DNA of 64,000 nt, from the NCBI GenBank assembly GCA_039819665.1, contig JBCBRM010000033.1, positions 34,197 to 98,196 of the forward strand. Reading direction: 5' to 3'. Made by a program: the position numbers and the translations under genes. A model generated the notes under the pieces. That model was not told the origin of the DNA. It saw nothing but the letters and a program-made list of their open reading frames with translations, and ran no database searches. Position 1 is the stretch's first letter, and each line of letters starts with the position of its first letter. This DNA is from JAWPMV01 sp039819665 (lineage in GTDB: Bacteria > Bacteroidota > Bacteroidia > J057). This document shows, one piece after another, positions 51,918 to 59,706 of the stretch.

Positions 51918-52679
51918 ATGTTCAACTACCCATTGCAGCAACTTCCCGAGCGTCCTGTAAAGCCCAGAGAAAAAGGCATAACCATGGTTATGGATAAAGG
52001 CCTAAGTCTTCGTCAGGCTGAAGATTTATTGGAAGTAGCAGAAGCGCATATTGATATCATAAAATTGGGTTGGGCAACCTCCGGAGTTACCCAAAACCTT
52101 GAAAAGAAATTGGCTATGTACCGGGAAGCGGGCATGCCATATTATTTTGGTGGAACCTTGTTTGAAGCCTTTTATGTAAGAAATCAGGTAGATGATTATC
52201 GGAGAACCCTTGACAAATATGGGGCTCGCCATATGGAGGTATCTGATGGCTCTATTGATATTTCTACAGAAGATAAGCGCAAGATGATTTCCCTCTTTGC
52301 CAAGGACTTTACGGTATTGTCTGAGGTGGGAAGTAAAAATCCATCAGTCATTTTAAAGCCTTCTCAATGGATCGAGATGATCCAGGGAGAATTGAATGCT
52401 GGCTCCTGGAAAGTAATCGCTGAAGCAAGGGAGAGTGGTACGGTAGGGATGTTTAATCAGGACGGAGGAGTAAGAGGAGACCTAATTGATGTGATTCTGG
52501 AAACGATACCAGCAGAAAAAATTCTGTGGGAAGCACCTAAAAAGAGCCAGCAAGTTTGGTTTATCAAGCTACTGGGAACGAATGTTAATTTGGGGAATAT
52601 TGCTCCGATTGATGCCATTCCACTCGAAACCCTTCGTTTAGGATTAAGAGGAGATACTTTTCACACCTTTCTCTCCTAA
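51918..52679 (+). CDS. comA: Phosphosulfolactate synthase (ComA family)
   Basis: The ATG at 51918 gives MFNYPLQQLPERPVKPREKG, the family N-terminus; an earlier TTG at 51858 would place a terminator hairpin inside the gene. The 253-residue TIM-barrel protein shows MVMDKGLSLRQAEDLLE, DIIKLGWATSG, YFGGTLFEAFYVR, YGARHMEVSDGSIDI, VLSEVGSK, VIAEARESGTVGM and ILWEAPKKSQQVWFI, all characteristic of ComA. The enzyme adds sulfite to phosphoenolpyruvate to give phosphosulfolactate, known from coenzyme M synthesis. In this non-methanogen the product might feed cysteate and sulfonolipid (capnine-type) synthesis, which is inference. Confidence 0.9.
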   Translation: MFNYPLQQLPERPVKPREKGITMVMDKGLSLRQAEDLLEVAEAHIDIIKLGWATSGVTQNLEKKLAMYREAGMPYYFGGTLFEAFYVRNQVDDYRRTLDKYGARHMEVSDGSIDISTEDKRKMISLFAKDFTVLSEVGSKNPSVILKPSQWIEMIQGELNAGSWKVIAEARESGTVGMFNQDGGVRGDLIDVILETIPAEKILWEAPKKSQQVWFIKLLGTNVNLGNIAPIDAIPLETLRLGLRGDTFHTFLS

Positions 52680-52700
52680 ACAGAAAAGAATTTTAATTGA

Positions 52701-52733
52701 AAAAGCCTCTGAACATTAACAGGGGCTTTTTGT
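52701..52733 (+). terminator. Terminator after comA
   Basis: The arms AAAAGCCTCT / AGGGGCTTTT (one G-U pair) around a short loop are followed by T-rich sequence. Confidence 0.85.
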
Positions 52734-52789
52734 TTTCCGCATATTTACTATAATTCAGCAAGGAAGCCGCACTTAGAAAAACTGACCTA

Positions 52790-53599
52790 ATGCAAAAATC
52801 TATGTCCCATTTTTATACCCTTGAAATCTCTGATCCTCGATTTGAAGCAGAGGGTTTAAGACATATTACAGTCAAAAGCAAGCACCTGAAAGGGCGGGGA
52901 GATATCACAGTATTTATTCCAGAGGGGGTGGAGGAAAAAAGGGACCTCCCCTTTGCTATACTCTTGCATGGGGTTTATGGGAGTCATTGGGCATGGGCGA
53001 TGAAAGGAGGGGTACACAAAACTTTACAAGGCTTAATAAAGGAGGAGAAAGCCCCTCCCATGGTTTTGGCTATGCCATCTGATGGATTGTGGGGAGATGG
53101 AAGTGGCTACCTCAAACATAGCTGGGCGGACTATGAAAATTGGATCATCAAAGATGTACCCCATGCTCTTTGGGAAAGTATAGATCAGGTCAGTGAAAAG
53201 TCTGTACAATTTATTGGGGGTCTTTCTATGGGCGGATATGGAGCCATGCGTTTAGGAGCAAAATACGGAAGGCAGTTTAGGGGAATATCCGCACATTCCT
53301 CTGTAACTAAATTACACTATTTGACTGCCTTTGTGAGCGATGACTGGAAAGAGTATAATTTTCCGGAAGTTGAAAGTTCGGTACTGGAAACCTGCATCGT
53401 ATACCGGGAAACTTTGCCGCCTTTGCGATTTGATTGCGGACTTGAAGATGACCTGATAAATGCCAACAGAAACCTGCATAATAGGCTAGTCAAGGCAGAT
53501 ATAGGTCATGTATACCAGGAATTTAGTGGAGGACATTCCTGGGAATATTGGGAGGAACATGTAGAAAAAAGCCTTATCTTCTTTGGTCAACAATTATAG
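52790..53599 (+). CDS. Alpha/beta-hydrolase esterase (esterase D-like)
   Basis: This 269-residue protein contains the oxyanion region FAILLHGVYGSHWAWAMKGG, the nucleophile elbow FIGGLSMGGYGAMRLG (Ser in G-L-S-M-G), CGLEDDLI (Asp) and SGGHSWEYW (His), a complete catalytic triad as in the putative esterase family that includes S-formylglutathione hydrolase and acetylxylan esterases. No signal peptide. It is the first of three closely spaced genes (gaps of 10 and 12 bp) with a secreted glycosidase-like protein and a second esterase, which suggests a joint role in breaking down an esterified glycan. Confidence 0.85.
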   Translation: MQKSMSHFYTLEISDPRFEAEGLRHITVKSKHLKGRGDITVFIPEGVEEKRDLPFAILLHGVYGSHWAWAMKGGVHKTLQGLIKEEKAPPMVLAMPSDGLWGDGSGYLKHSWADYENWIIKDVPHALWESIDQVSEKSVQFIGGLSMGGYGAMRLGAKYGRQFRGISAHSSVTKLHYLTAFVSDDWKEYNFPEVESSVLETCIVYRETLPPLRFDCGLEDDLINANRNLHNRLVKADIGHVYQEFSGGHSWEYWEEHVEKSLIFFGQQL

Positions 53600-53609
53600 A
53601 TGATCGTCC

Positions 53610-55106
53610 ATGAAAAAATTGCTACTCCTCCTACTCTCATTGATTTGTTTGCAATCAAATGCTCAGGTCAACGATACCATTACTGAACTCTTTCACAATG
53701 CCTATCGGGTATATCAATTGCAGCGGAGTGGTGATGGTATGTACAGAGATTCCAAACTCTTTGAAGGGCTGGATTTTCATCCCGTTTCAATTGCCAATAC
53801 GGGTATAGGCTTAGTTTCTCTTTGCATTGCTGATACCATGGATTGGGAGTTCAATGCAAAAGAGCTTGCCTTGACTACCCTAAAAACAGTTACGGGACAT
53901 GATGCTTCTTTTCGTCCGGATCGAAATGCTAACGGATTCTTTCGGCATTTCATGGACATCAATACGGGATTTAATGCCTGGAATTCCGAATACAGTACAA
54001 TCGATACAGATATTCTGGTGAGTGGAGCGCTTTTTTGTAAAAATTATTTTCAGGATGATAGCATCAGTAAGTATGTAGATGAGTTGTGGAATTCCATTGA
54101 TTTCAATGCGGCTATAGCTGATCCGACGCTGGGAAGAATTTATCTGGAGATGGAGGCAAATGGAAGTGGAAAAACGGGTTCCTATACCCTCCCCTACAAT
54201 GAATATATGATCGTTGCATGGCTAGCTAAGAATTCTTCTGACGATCCCAACACAGCTGGCAACCAATTGTGGAGCAATTTCTATTCAACAACGACTAATC
54301 TTCCCAAGCCTGGTTACAGAGGCATCAATGTACTTTCAGATAATGGCAGTGCATTCCTTTCTTCTTTCACCCATCAGTTCAACTATTACCTCTGCCACTA
54401 TTTTGCCCAAAATGATTCCTACATGGATTTCTACCGCAATGCCTACAAAGCAGACTCTGCCTGGTGGAAAAACAACAGCGGCTTCAATGAATATGAATGG
54501 GGTTTGGGAGCAGGAAGTTATAACAATAGCTCCGGCTATCATGCAGACAAAATCAATGACAATAATTCCAAAGTAGTTTCCCCTCACATCATCGCGGGCT
54601 TCCTACCGGTAAATCCAGCAGGAAAAAGGAATCTGCTAGACATGTATCGATCTGCTAAAGGGCGCTATCAACTGCCTATGGGCGCCTTACGGCTGATTCT
54701 TTGGCGATATAGTGTAAACAGTCCTTCCTGGACCGCAAATGAGGTACAAGGCATAGATTACTCATCTATGCTCTTTGGCCTGGCTAGCCTTCCCGAATAT
54801 TTAGGCCCCGAATTCTTTTCGACTTACAATGATTTTTTTGATTCAGCCACCAGCATAGGTGGCGAGCTGGAAGTCGACCTGAAGCTTTATCCCAATCCCA
54901 CTTCCCAGCAGTTGATTTTACATTTGGAGGAAATAAGGAAATATGAATTTAGAATGCTTGACCTAAGTGGGAAATTAATGAAAATCCCTTATTTCGCTTC
55001 CTCAGGTAGGATAGAGTGGGATATATCCACCTTAAGTTCCGGCATGTACATACTCGAAATTCGGGATGGAAAGCTGAAAACTGAACGCAAGTTCCTGATA
55101 CCCTAG
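53610..55106 (+). CDS. Secreted glycoamylase-like (GH144-type) protein with T9SS sorting domain
   Basis: This 498-residue protein has the signal peptide MKKLLLLLLSLICLQSNAQ. The central (alpha/alpha)6-barrel region has NGFFRHFMDINTG...NSEYSTIDTDILVSGALF, the hallmark of the glycoamylase-like domain that contains GH144 endo-beta-1,2-glucanases. Further conserved segments are LPYNEYMIVAWLA and YEWGLGAG. The C-terminus (LKLYPNPTSQQLILHLE...LSSGMYILEIRDGK) is a type-A T9SS domain, so the enzyme should be outside the cell. The substrate is probably a beta-glucan; beta-1,2-glucan is only a suggestion. Middle gene of an esterase-glycosidase-esterase operon. Confidence 0.82.
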   Translation: MKKLLLLLLSLICLQSNAQVNDTITELFHNAYRVYQLQRSGDGMYRDSKLFEGLDFHPVSIANTGIGLVSLCIADTMDWEFNAKELALTTLKTVTGHDASFRPDRNANGFFRHFMDINTGFNAWNSEYSTIDTDILVSGALFCKNYFQDDSISKYVDELWNSIDFNAAIADPTLGRIYLEMEANGSGKTGSYTLPYNEYMIVAWLAKNSSDDPNTAGNQLWSNFYSTTTNLPKPGYRGINVLSDNGSAFLSSFTHQFNYYLCHYFAQNDSYMDFYRNAYKADSAWWKNNSGFNEYEWGLGAGSYNNSSGYHADKINDNNSKVVSPHIIAGFLPVNPAGKRNLLDMYRSAKGRYQLPMGALRLILWRYSVNSPSWTANEVQGIDYSSMLFGLASLPEYLGPEFFSTYNDFFDSATSIGGELEVDLKLYPNPTSQQLILHLEEIRKYEFRMLDLSGKLMKIPYFASSGRIEWDISTLSSGMYILEIRDGKLKTERKFLIP

Positions 55107-55118
55107 CCAAAAAGATAC

Positions 55119-55964
55119 ATGAAGAACTTTCTCATATCTATCGTAATCCTCTTTATTCTTCACCCACTTCAAGCTCAGGAAAAAGACTACAGATACGAAG
55201 GGAAAAAAACTGTCCCATTCGGAATCGTAGAAGAAATCGATTCAGAGGAATTAGGAGAAAAACGCATCCTCAATATTTACATGCCTCAGGGTTATCATCC
55301 GGATTCTGGCAAAACCTATCCGGTCATATATTTGCTCGATGGGTCTGCTCATGAAGACTATCCTCATGTCGCAGGCTTGATGCAATTTGCCCATATGTAT
55401 GGCTTGCTGCCTACTTCCATTTTAGTTGGGATTGCCAATGTAGATCGATATAGAGATTTTACCTTTCCTAGTCAGGATACGGTTGATTTGAAACACCTTC
55501 CCCAAAGCGGTGGCTCTTCAAAATTCATGGCTTTTCTCGAAAATGAATTGCAGCCTTTTATCCAGAAAAACTATCCGGTATCAGAAGGGAAAACGATTAT
55601 CGGACAGTCTATGGGAGGCCTGCTCACGACGGAGATTTTATTGAAGAAACCGGATCTCTTTGATACCTATCTCATTGTCAGTCCTTCGCTATGGTGGAAT
55701 AAACAGAGCCTACTGCCCATTTTAGGTCAATACTTTAAATCTTATGAGGGTGCTGCAAAGCGTGTCTACATTTCGGTAGGAAAGGAACATCCGGTCATGA
55801 TTGAGGTTGCTGAAAAGTTGGCTGCAGCCATTCGGGAATCAGGTAACGATAAATTTGAATTGATCTACAAACATCTGCCTCGTGAGGATCACGGGACCAT
55901 TTTGCACAATGCAATTTATGAGGCTTTTCGGGAGCTGTATAAGAAGGACGAAAAAGAGGAATAA
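55119..55964 (+). CDS. Exported esterase (Fes/IroE-like alpha/beta hydrolase)
   Basis: This 281-residue protein has the signal peptide LISIVILFILHPLQAQ. The putative-esterase fold follows: NIYMPQGYHPDSGKTYPVIYLLDGSAH, nucleophile elbow IIGQSMGGLLTTE (Ser in G-Q-S-M-G), YLIVSPSLWWN (typical of siderophore-ester and sugar-ester hydrolases) and EDHGTILHNA (His). It acts in the periplasm or outside. The family includes enterobactin esterases, but the operon context (esterase, GH144-like) points to carbohydrate esters. Its stop codon directly abuts the stop codon of the convergent HAD gene with no spacing. Confidence 0.85.
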   Translation: MKNFLISIVILFILHPLQAQEKDYRYEGKKTVPFGIVEEIDSEELGEKRILNIYMPQGYHPDSGKTYPVIYLLDGSAHEDYPHVAGLMQFAHMYGLLPTSILVGIANVDRYRDFTFPSQDTVDLKHLPQSGGSSKFMAFLENELQPFIQKNYPVSEGKTIIGQSMGGLLTTEILLKKPDLFDTYLIVSPSLWWNKQSLLPILGQYFKSYEGAAKRVYISVGKEHPVMIEVAEKLAAAIRESGNDKFELIYKHLPREDHGTILHNAIYEAFRELYKKDEKEE

Positions 55965-56801
55965 CTACTTCCCTACACTCTCGCAAACATAGGTAGGAAT
56001 GATACCCGTACTACGTATTCGCGATTTTACCTTCCGAGCAGAAGTATTTCCACTCAGGACCAAAGCTGTGTCGATCCCAAATTTATTTCCTCCCAGTATA
56101 TCGGTCTGTAAGGTGTCGCCCACCATGAGGATCTCATTTTTATTGACATTCTCAAGTTTCTGAAAGGCATACATGAACATCTGAGAATCGGGTTTGCCGA
56201 AATAGATGAATTTTTTGGAAACGATGTTCTCCACCAGTTTCGCAATCCCTCCAATGGCCAGGGCCACTTCATCTCTACTTGCTGGATACACCTTGTCGGT
56301 ATTGGCAACGATGGCGGGGATGTTATGCTTGCGCAAAAGATTTATGCAGAGATTGATAGCTAAATTATATTCAAAACCCTCATCATCCAGAAAGAGGAAA
56401 GCTTTGATGTCTTCTGGATCGTGTTGCGGCAATTCTTCGATATGAACAGATTCCAATCCTAAAGATTCGATATAAAAAGCAGATCTATGAGGCCCTAGAT
56501 AAGCAACTTTTCCTTCGGGGACTTTGTAACGAAGATACTCTTTCGCCATCATGCCCGAGGTCACCACTTTCTCCATAGCCAGATTCCGCAATCCAATCTT
56601 TTTGAAATTCTGCTTCATCAATTCGGGACCACGGGAAGCATCGTTTGTCAGGACATAATAGTCAATCCCAATATTGTCCAGCGCATCCAGCATCTCAGGC
56701 ACGCCTTCTATCAGGCCCTGGTAATTTTTGAGTACACCGTAAGAGTCGAAAAAGATGACTTTGTATTGGGAGCAAATGCTGTGAAAGGATTGGATCTGCA
56801 T
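55965..56801 (-). CDS. HAD superfamily class IIA hydrolase (NagD-like)
   Basis: This 278-residue protein has motif I IFFDSYGVLKN (nucleophile Asp, with Tyr in place of the usual second Asp), motif II YVLTNDASRG, a IIA-type cap domain, motif III FGKPDSQMF with Lys, and motif IV LMVGDTLQTDILGG. The DSYGVL replacement is also seen as DxWGVL in a recognised IIA subgroup, so it need not mean inactivity. Likely a sugar-phosphate or nucleotide phosphatase. It lies 6 bp after the VapC toxin gene on the same strand but is probably functionally unrelated. Confidence 0.85.
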   Translation of the reverse strand: MQIQSFHSICSQYKVIFFDSYGVLKNYQGLIEGVPEMLDALDNIGIDYYVLTNDASRGPELMKQNFKKIGLRNLAMEKVVTSGMMAKEYLRYKVPEGKVAYLGPHRSAFYIESLGLESVHIEELPQHDPEDIKAFLFLDDEGFEYNLAINLCINLLRKHNIPAIVANTDKVYPASRDEVALAIGGIAKLVENIVSKKFIYFGKPDSQMFMYAFQKLENVNKNEILMVGDTLQTDILGGNKFGIDTALVLSGNTSARKVKSRIRSTGIIPTYVCESVGK

Positions 56802-56807
56802 GGTAAA

Positions 56808-57218
56808 TTAAGCGTATAGACTCCAGTTGTCTATTTCCAGATTTTCTATGTGTTGGAAGTGATTGGTATTATTACTGACGAGCGTCAAATTATTTTCTAT
56901 TGCGCAAGCTGCAATCATTATATCATTATGTCCAATGGTAATCCCTTTTTTTCTTAGCTGTGAATAAATATCTGCAGCGAGCTTTGCAGTAGATTTGTGT
57001 AAGGGAATAATAGAATTTAATTCTGAGAAAGTCTCGAATAGGGTGAGCTGGCGCTTTGCATCCTTGAAAAGCAGGCCGTTCATGATTTCATAATAGGTAA
57101 CTACACTCAGGTTTATGAAACCATATTCTTGTAGATATTTATCTACTTTTTCAACCACAATAGTTTGATTCCGGAAATAATAGGAAATGGTATCTGTGTC
57201 TAGTAAAGCCTGCTTCAT
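56808..57218 (-). CDS. vapC: PIN-domain ribonuclease toxin (VapC family)
   Basis: This 136-residue protein carries the conserved PIN acidic residues: LLDTDTISYYF (first Asp), LSVVTYYEIMNGL (Glu), GHNDIMIAACAI (Asp), and LVSNNTNHFQHI at the fourth site, where Asn replaces the frequent Asp. VapC toxins cleave tRNA or rRNA when free of antitoxin. It overlaps the upstream antitoxin gene by 4 bp. Confidence 0.9.
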   Translation of the reverse strand: MKQALLDTDTISYYFRNQTIVVEKVDKYLQEYGFINLSVVTYYEIMNGLLFKDAKRQLTLFETFSELNSIIPLHKSTAKLAADIYSQLRKKGITIGHNDIMIAACAIENNLTLVSNNTNHFQHIENLEIDNWSLYA

Positions 57219-57460
57219 AGTTCTACCTCACGTCCAAATAAGTCGTCTCCGGTCTTTTTCGTATGGGTAAGGTATTCTTCGAAATCTTCTTCAAGCATAT
57301 CGTTCCATGACCCTGCAAGGGCAAGAATGGATGCTCGATTTTCTTCTTTTTGACTATGCTTTCTTCCTAAACGGGATAAAAAGTCATTTACCTGAGGAAG
57401 GTACTCCTCGGGTAGCGAGATAAGTTTTTGAAGTACAGACTTATATAACTTTAAATCCAT
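57215..57460 (-). CDS. vapB: Antitoxin partner of VapC (small acidic protein)
   Basis: This 81-residue protein lies directly upstream of, and overlaps by 4 bp, the PIN toxin gene. The N-terminal part (LYKSVLQKLISLPEEYLPQVNDFLSRL) is a helical segment found in PIN-associated antitoxins. The C-terminal part (LAGSWNDMLEEDFEEYLTHTKKTGDDLFGREVEL) is the toxin-wrapping tail with the FEEYL...R pattern. There is no clear AbrB or RHH domain; DNA binding and autoregulation are inferred from the family. Confidence 0.85.
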   Translation of the reverse strand: MDLKLYKSVLQKLISLPEEYLPQVNDFLSRLGRKHSQKEENRASILALAGSWNDMLEEDFEEYLTHTKKTGDDLFGREVEL

Positions 57461-57529
57461 TGAATAGAATTTAACTAAAGGTACTAGCTTTTTAACGGAA
57501 ATACTATTCCAATTGATTCAAGGCATGCT

Positions 57530-58573
57530 TCATATCCCCAACTCCCGCAAGATCCGCTCCGGCTTAAATCCATTTTGTATCGAAGGCAAATATTGCATAT
57601 AAGCCTCTTGCTGAAGTTTGGTCGCATACACTTCGTGAAAAAAGTATCGACCATCCTTGATCACATAATTAAGGATGAAAAAGCGATAAACTTCTTTAAG
57701 TTGGCGAATGTCCGCTTCAGTCAAGGGATAGACTTCATGATAGCTTTTGAGGAAAAGCAGAAAACGATCTTCATTGAAGGTCCCAATGTTATAACTAAAA
57801 ACCGTCCGATCACCTACATCCGAACAAATGCGGCTGAGGAAATAAAAATCCATGATCCGATAACTCATACGAAACCAGTCGTAATCCCAACGGGAAAATA
57901 ATCGGTTCTTTTTATCAATCGAAAAGTTACCAATGTTCCAGTCCACGAAAACGGGAATTTTCTCCGCATCATTGAGGGGCCATTTTGCCATCTCCTCATG
58001 GAAAGTTTCGATATGCGATTTGATGGTATCAATGTTTCCCCTATGCTCGTATTTCCCCACATCTGTTTTTATGATCTCCAGCAAATGATCCAAATCTGTC
58101 TTCAGGGTTTTGGAGGAAGGTGGTAAGGTATTCTTCACCTGTCTACAGCCATGATGAAAGAGGGCAAACTGCCTCCCCAAACTTTGGATATGAGATTTCT
58201 CTAGTCGTCGGGGCAACATCTCTTCGATCTTGATAGGCCGATAAAAAACCACCCAGGCGTCCACTTCCCGATCCTGATGTCGGTAGACAAAGAGTTCATT
58301 GGCTTTGATCAGAGAACGTGCGAGAAAATTCTCAAAAGGAGCCGGAAGATTATTGGCCAGCACATTGATGATGCTGTGATCCTCCACGAAATGCTCATAG
58401 CGCCCAAAATAAGACAACTTGGCAATTACAAAACTCTTGAATTCCAGATCAACCTTATACACATGATTGGTAGAAACCATGGCGCTGATATCTGAAACAG
58501 CTTTTATAGGTCTGGAGGAATCATAGGCCTTCCAGGCATCCGTTACGATGGATAGAAAATCGATCTGTTGCAT
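57530..58573 (-). CDS. APH-fold phosphotransferase family protein
   Basis: This 347-residue protein has a kinase-like fold of the aminoglycoside phosphotransferase/choline kinase type. The N-lobe includes TNHVYKVDLEFKSFVIAKL (beta3 Lys region) and the hinge AWVVFYRPI. The catalytic loop is VFVDWNIGNFSID (Brenner motif D-W-N-I-G-N, with Val where His is common). The metal-binding segment is RWDYDWFRMSYRIMDFYFLSRI. Its substrate is unknown; sugar or small-molecule kinases are likelier than antibiotic resistance. Single gene. Confidence 0.75.
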   Translation of the reverse strand: MQQIDFLSIVTDAWKAYDSSRPIKAVSDISAMVSTNHVYKVDLEFKSFVIAKLSYFGRYEHFVEDHSIINVLANNLPAPFENFLARSLIKANELFVYRHQDREVDAWVVFYRPIKIEEMLPRRLEKSHIQSLGRQFALFHHGCRQVKNTLPPSSKTLKTDLDHLLEIIKTDVGKYEHRGNIDTIKSHIETFHEEMAKWPLNDAEKIPVFVDWNIGNFSIDKKNRLFSRWDYDWFRMSYRIMDFYFLSRICSDVGDRTVFSYNIGTFNEDRFLLFLKSYHEVYPLTEADIRQLKEVYRFFILNYVIKDGRYFFHEVYATKLQQEAYMQYLPSIQNGFKPERILRELGI

Positions 58574-58662
58574 TTCTCAAAGGGGCTAAAGAGAGTCAAC
58601 TAATATAAGGGGAGTTTTACTTATTTAAAGATCAAAAAGTCAAAAATTGGCGCCTTAGAGAT

Positions 58663-58765
58663 GGAACGAGAACTTAGGGGATGGAATAGCGGGAAGGCTG
58701 GTTCTTCTCGTTCCGATTCTTTAGTCCTGAGTGAAACGAAGGATCTGCAACTTTTCTAAAATTTG
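58663..58765. repeat. Intergenic inverted repeat with CCTGAGTGAAACGAAGGATCT-type motif
   Basis: The 10-bp arms GGAACGAGAA / TTCTCGTTCC lie at 58663-58672 and 58705-58714. Next to them is GTCCTGAGTGAAACGAAGG, a sequence type that recurs between genes in Bacteroidota genomes. It lies in the 244-bp gap before the APH-like gene's start. Probably a non-coding interspersed element. Confidence 0.4.
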
Positions 58766-58817
58766 CAGAAGGAACCCACTTTAAAGACGGAGAAGAATGC
58801 TTTCAGAATAAAATGAT

Positions 58818-59687
58818 CTAAGATCTTTTAGAAGGCCTCGTCAAACATGTCGGTCCTCCCCCGCCCTTCACGCTGATTTCCTGCCCTTCATATTCCCAAA
58901 CCTCACAGTCTGCAGCTTCTAATCTTGACTTAGTGATAGGATTTCCTTTCACCATCATACAAAGACTGGGAGCAATTGCCAGCACATTACAACCCATGGA
59001 TTCAAATTCCTCTTCAGGCACTTCAATTAGTTGGTACTTTCGTCTTAATAATTCTTCCCGAAATCTCACTGGCATCAAAGGAGAATAAACCACCGCCTTA
59101 TCCGCATCTACCGGACTGAAAATCGACATCAAATGAAAGACATCACTCGCACCCTTATAATGCGGCAAATCCACTTGCATAACTTCTATCCCAAAAGGAT
59201 TTAGGAGGGTTTTAAGTTGGGCGAAACCCGCATCATTGCTGCGATATCCATGCGCCACCGCCAGGGTTTTCGTATCCAACCAGGCTACATCTCCACCTTC
59301 AATGCAGCCAGGAGCTTGTATACGACCTAAAATGGGTATTCCCTGAGCTGCATAATCCATTTCACAAGCTTCCGGTTCAGGCACTCTTTGACCTTTCCCC
59401 ATTTGACAAAGGATCACGCCATGATCCGTTACGATGGATGCATCCCGGCAATAAATAGAATCAATGGAAACGGCATCATTCGAGCCAAAATATTTTATCT
59501 CTGCTCCGCCTTTTTTCAGCAGGGCTTCAAAAGCCTCGTACTCTGATTTAGCTTTTTCATAATGAGGTCGCTCCAGATAATTCAGCGCTTCCCATTGCTG
59601 GTCAAGCTGGTTCTGGCTTTCAAAGGCAGCAGATACGGATTTAATGAAGACTTGCTCCAGTTTGGCAAATTCGGAATGGATAGACAT
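58818..59687 (-). CDS. DDAH / arginine deiminase-like guanidino hydrolase
   Basis: This 289-residue protein has the pentein fold: YCRDASIVTDHG (substrate-binding Asp), PGCIEGGDVAWLD (Glu-Gly-Gly-Asp), GASDVFHLMSIF (catalytic His), and GGGGPTCLTRP near the C-terminus with the nucleophile Cys. This set matches dimethylarginine dimethylaminohydrolases and related arginine deiminase-family enzymes, which release citrulline and an amine or ammonia. It starts 19 bp downstream of an amino acid permease on the same strand, so uptake and hydrolysis of a guanidino amino acid is a reasonable joint role. Confidence 0.88.
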   Translation of the reverse strand: MSIHSEFAKLEQVFIKSVSAAFESQNQLDQQWEALNYLERPHYEKAKSEYEAFEALLKKGGAEIKYFGSNDAVSIDSIYCRDASIVTDHGVILCQMGKGQRVPEPEACEMDYAAQGIPILGRIQAPGCIEGGDVAWLDTKTLAVAHGYRSNDAGFAQLKTLLNPFGIEVMQVDLPHYKGASDVFHLMSIFSPVDADKAVVYSPLMPVRFREELLRRKYQLIEVPEEEFESMGCNVLAIAPSLCMMVKGNPITKSRLEAADCEVWEYEGQEISVKGGGGPTCLTRPSKRS

Positions 59688-59706
59688 AAAATGAGGAAAT
59701 GGAAAA

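Noticed and set aside
55965..57460. Three-gene toxin-antitoxin system including the HAD gene
   Set aside because: The HAD protein is a typical class IIA phosphatase; closeness (6 bp) alone does not make it part of the VapBC pair.
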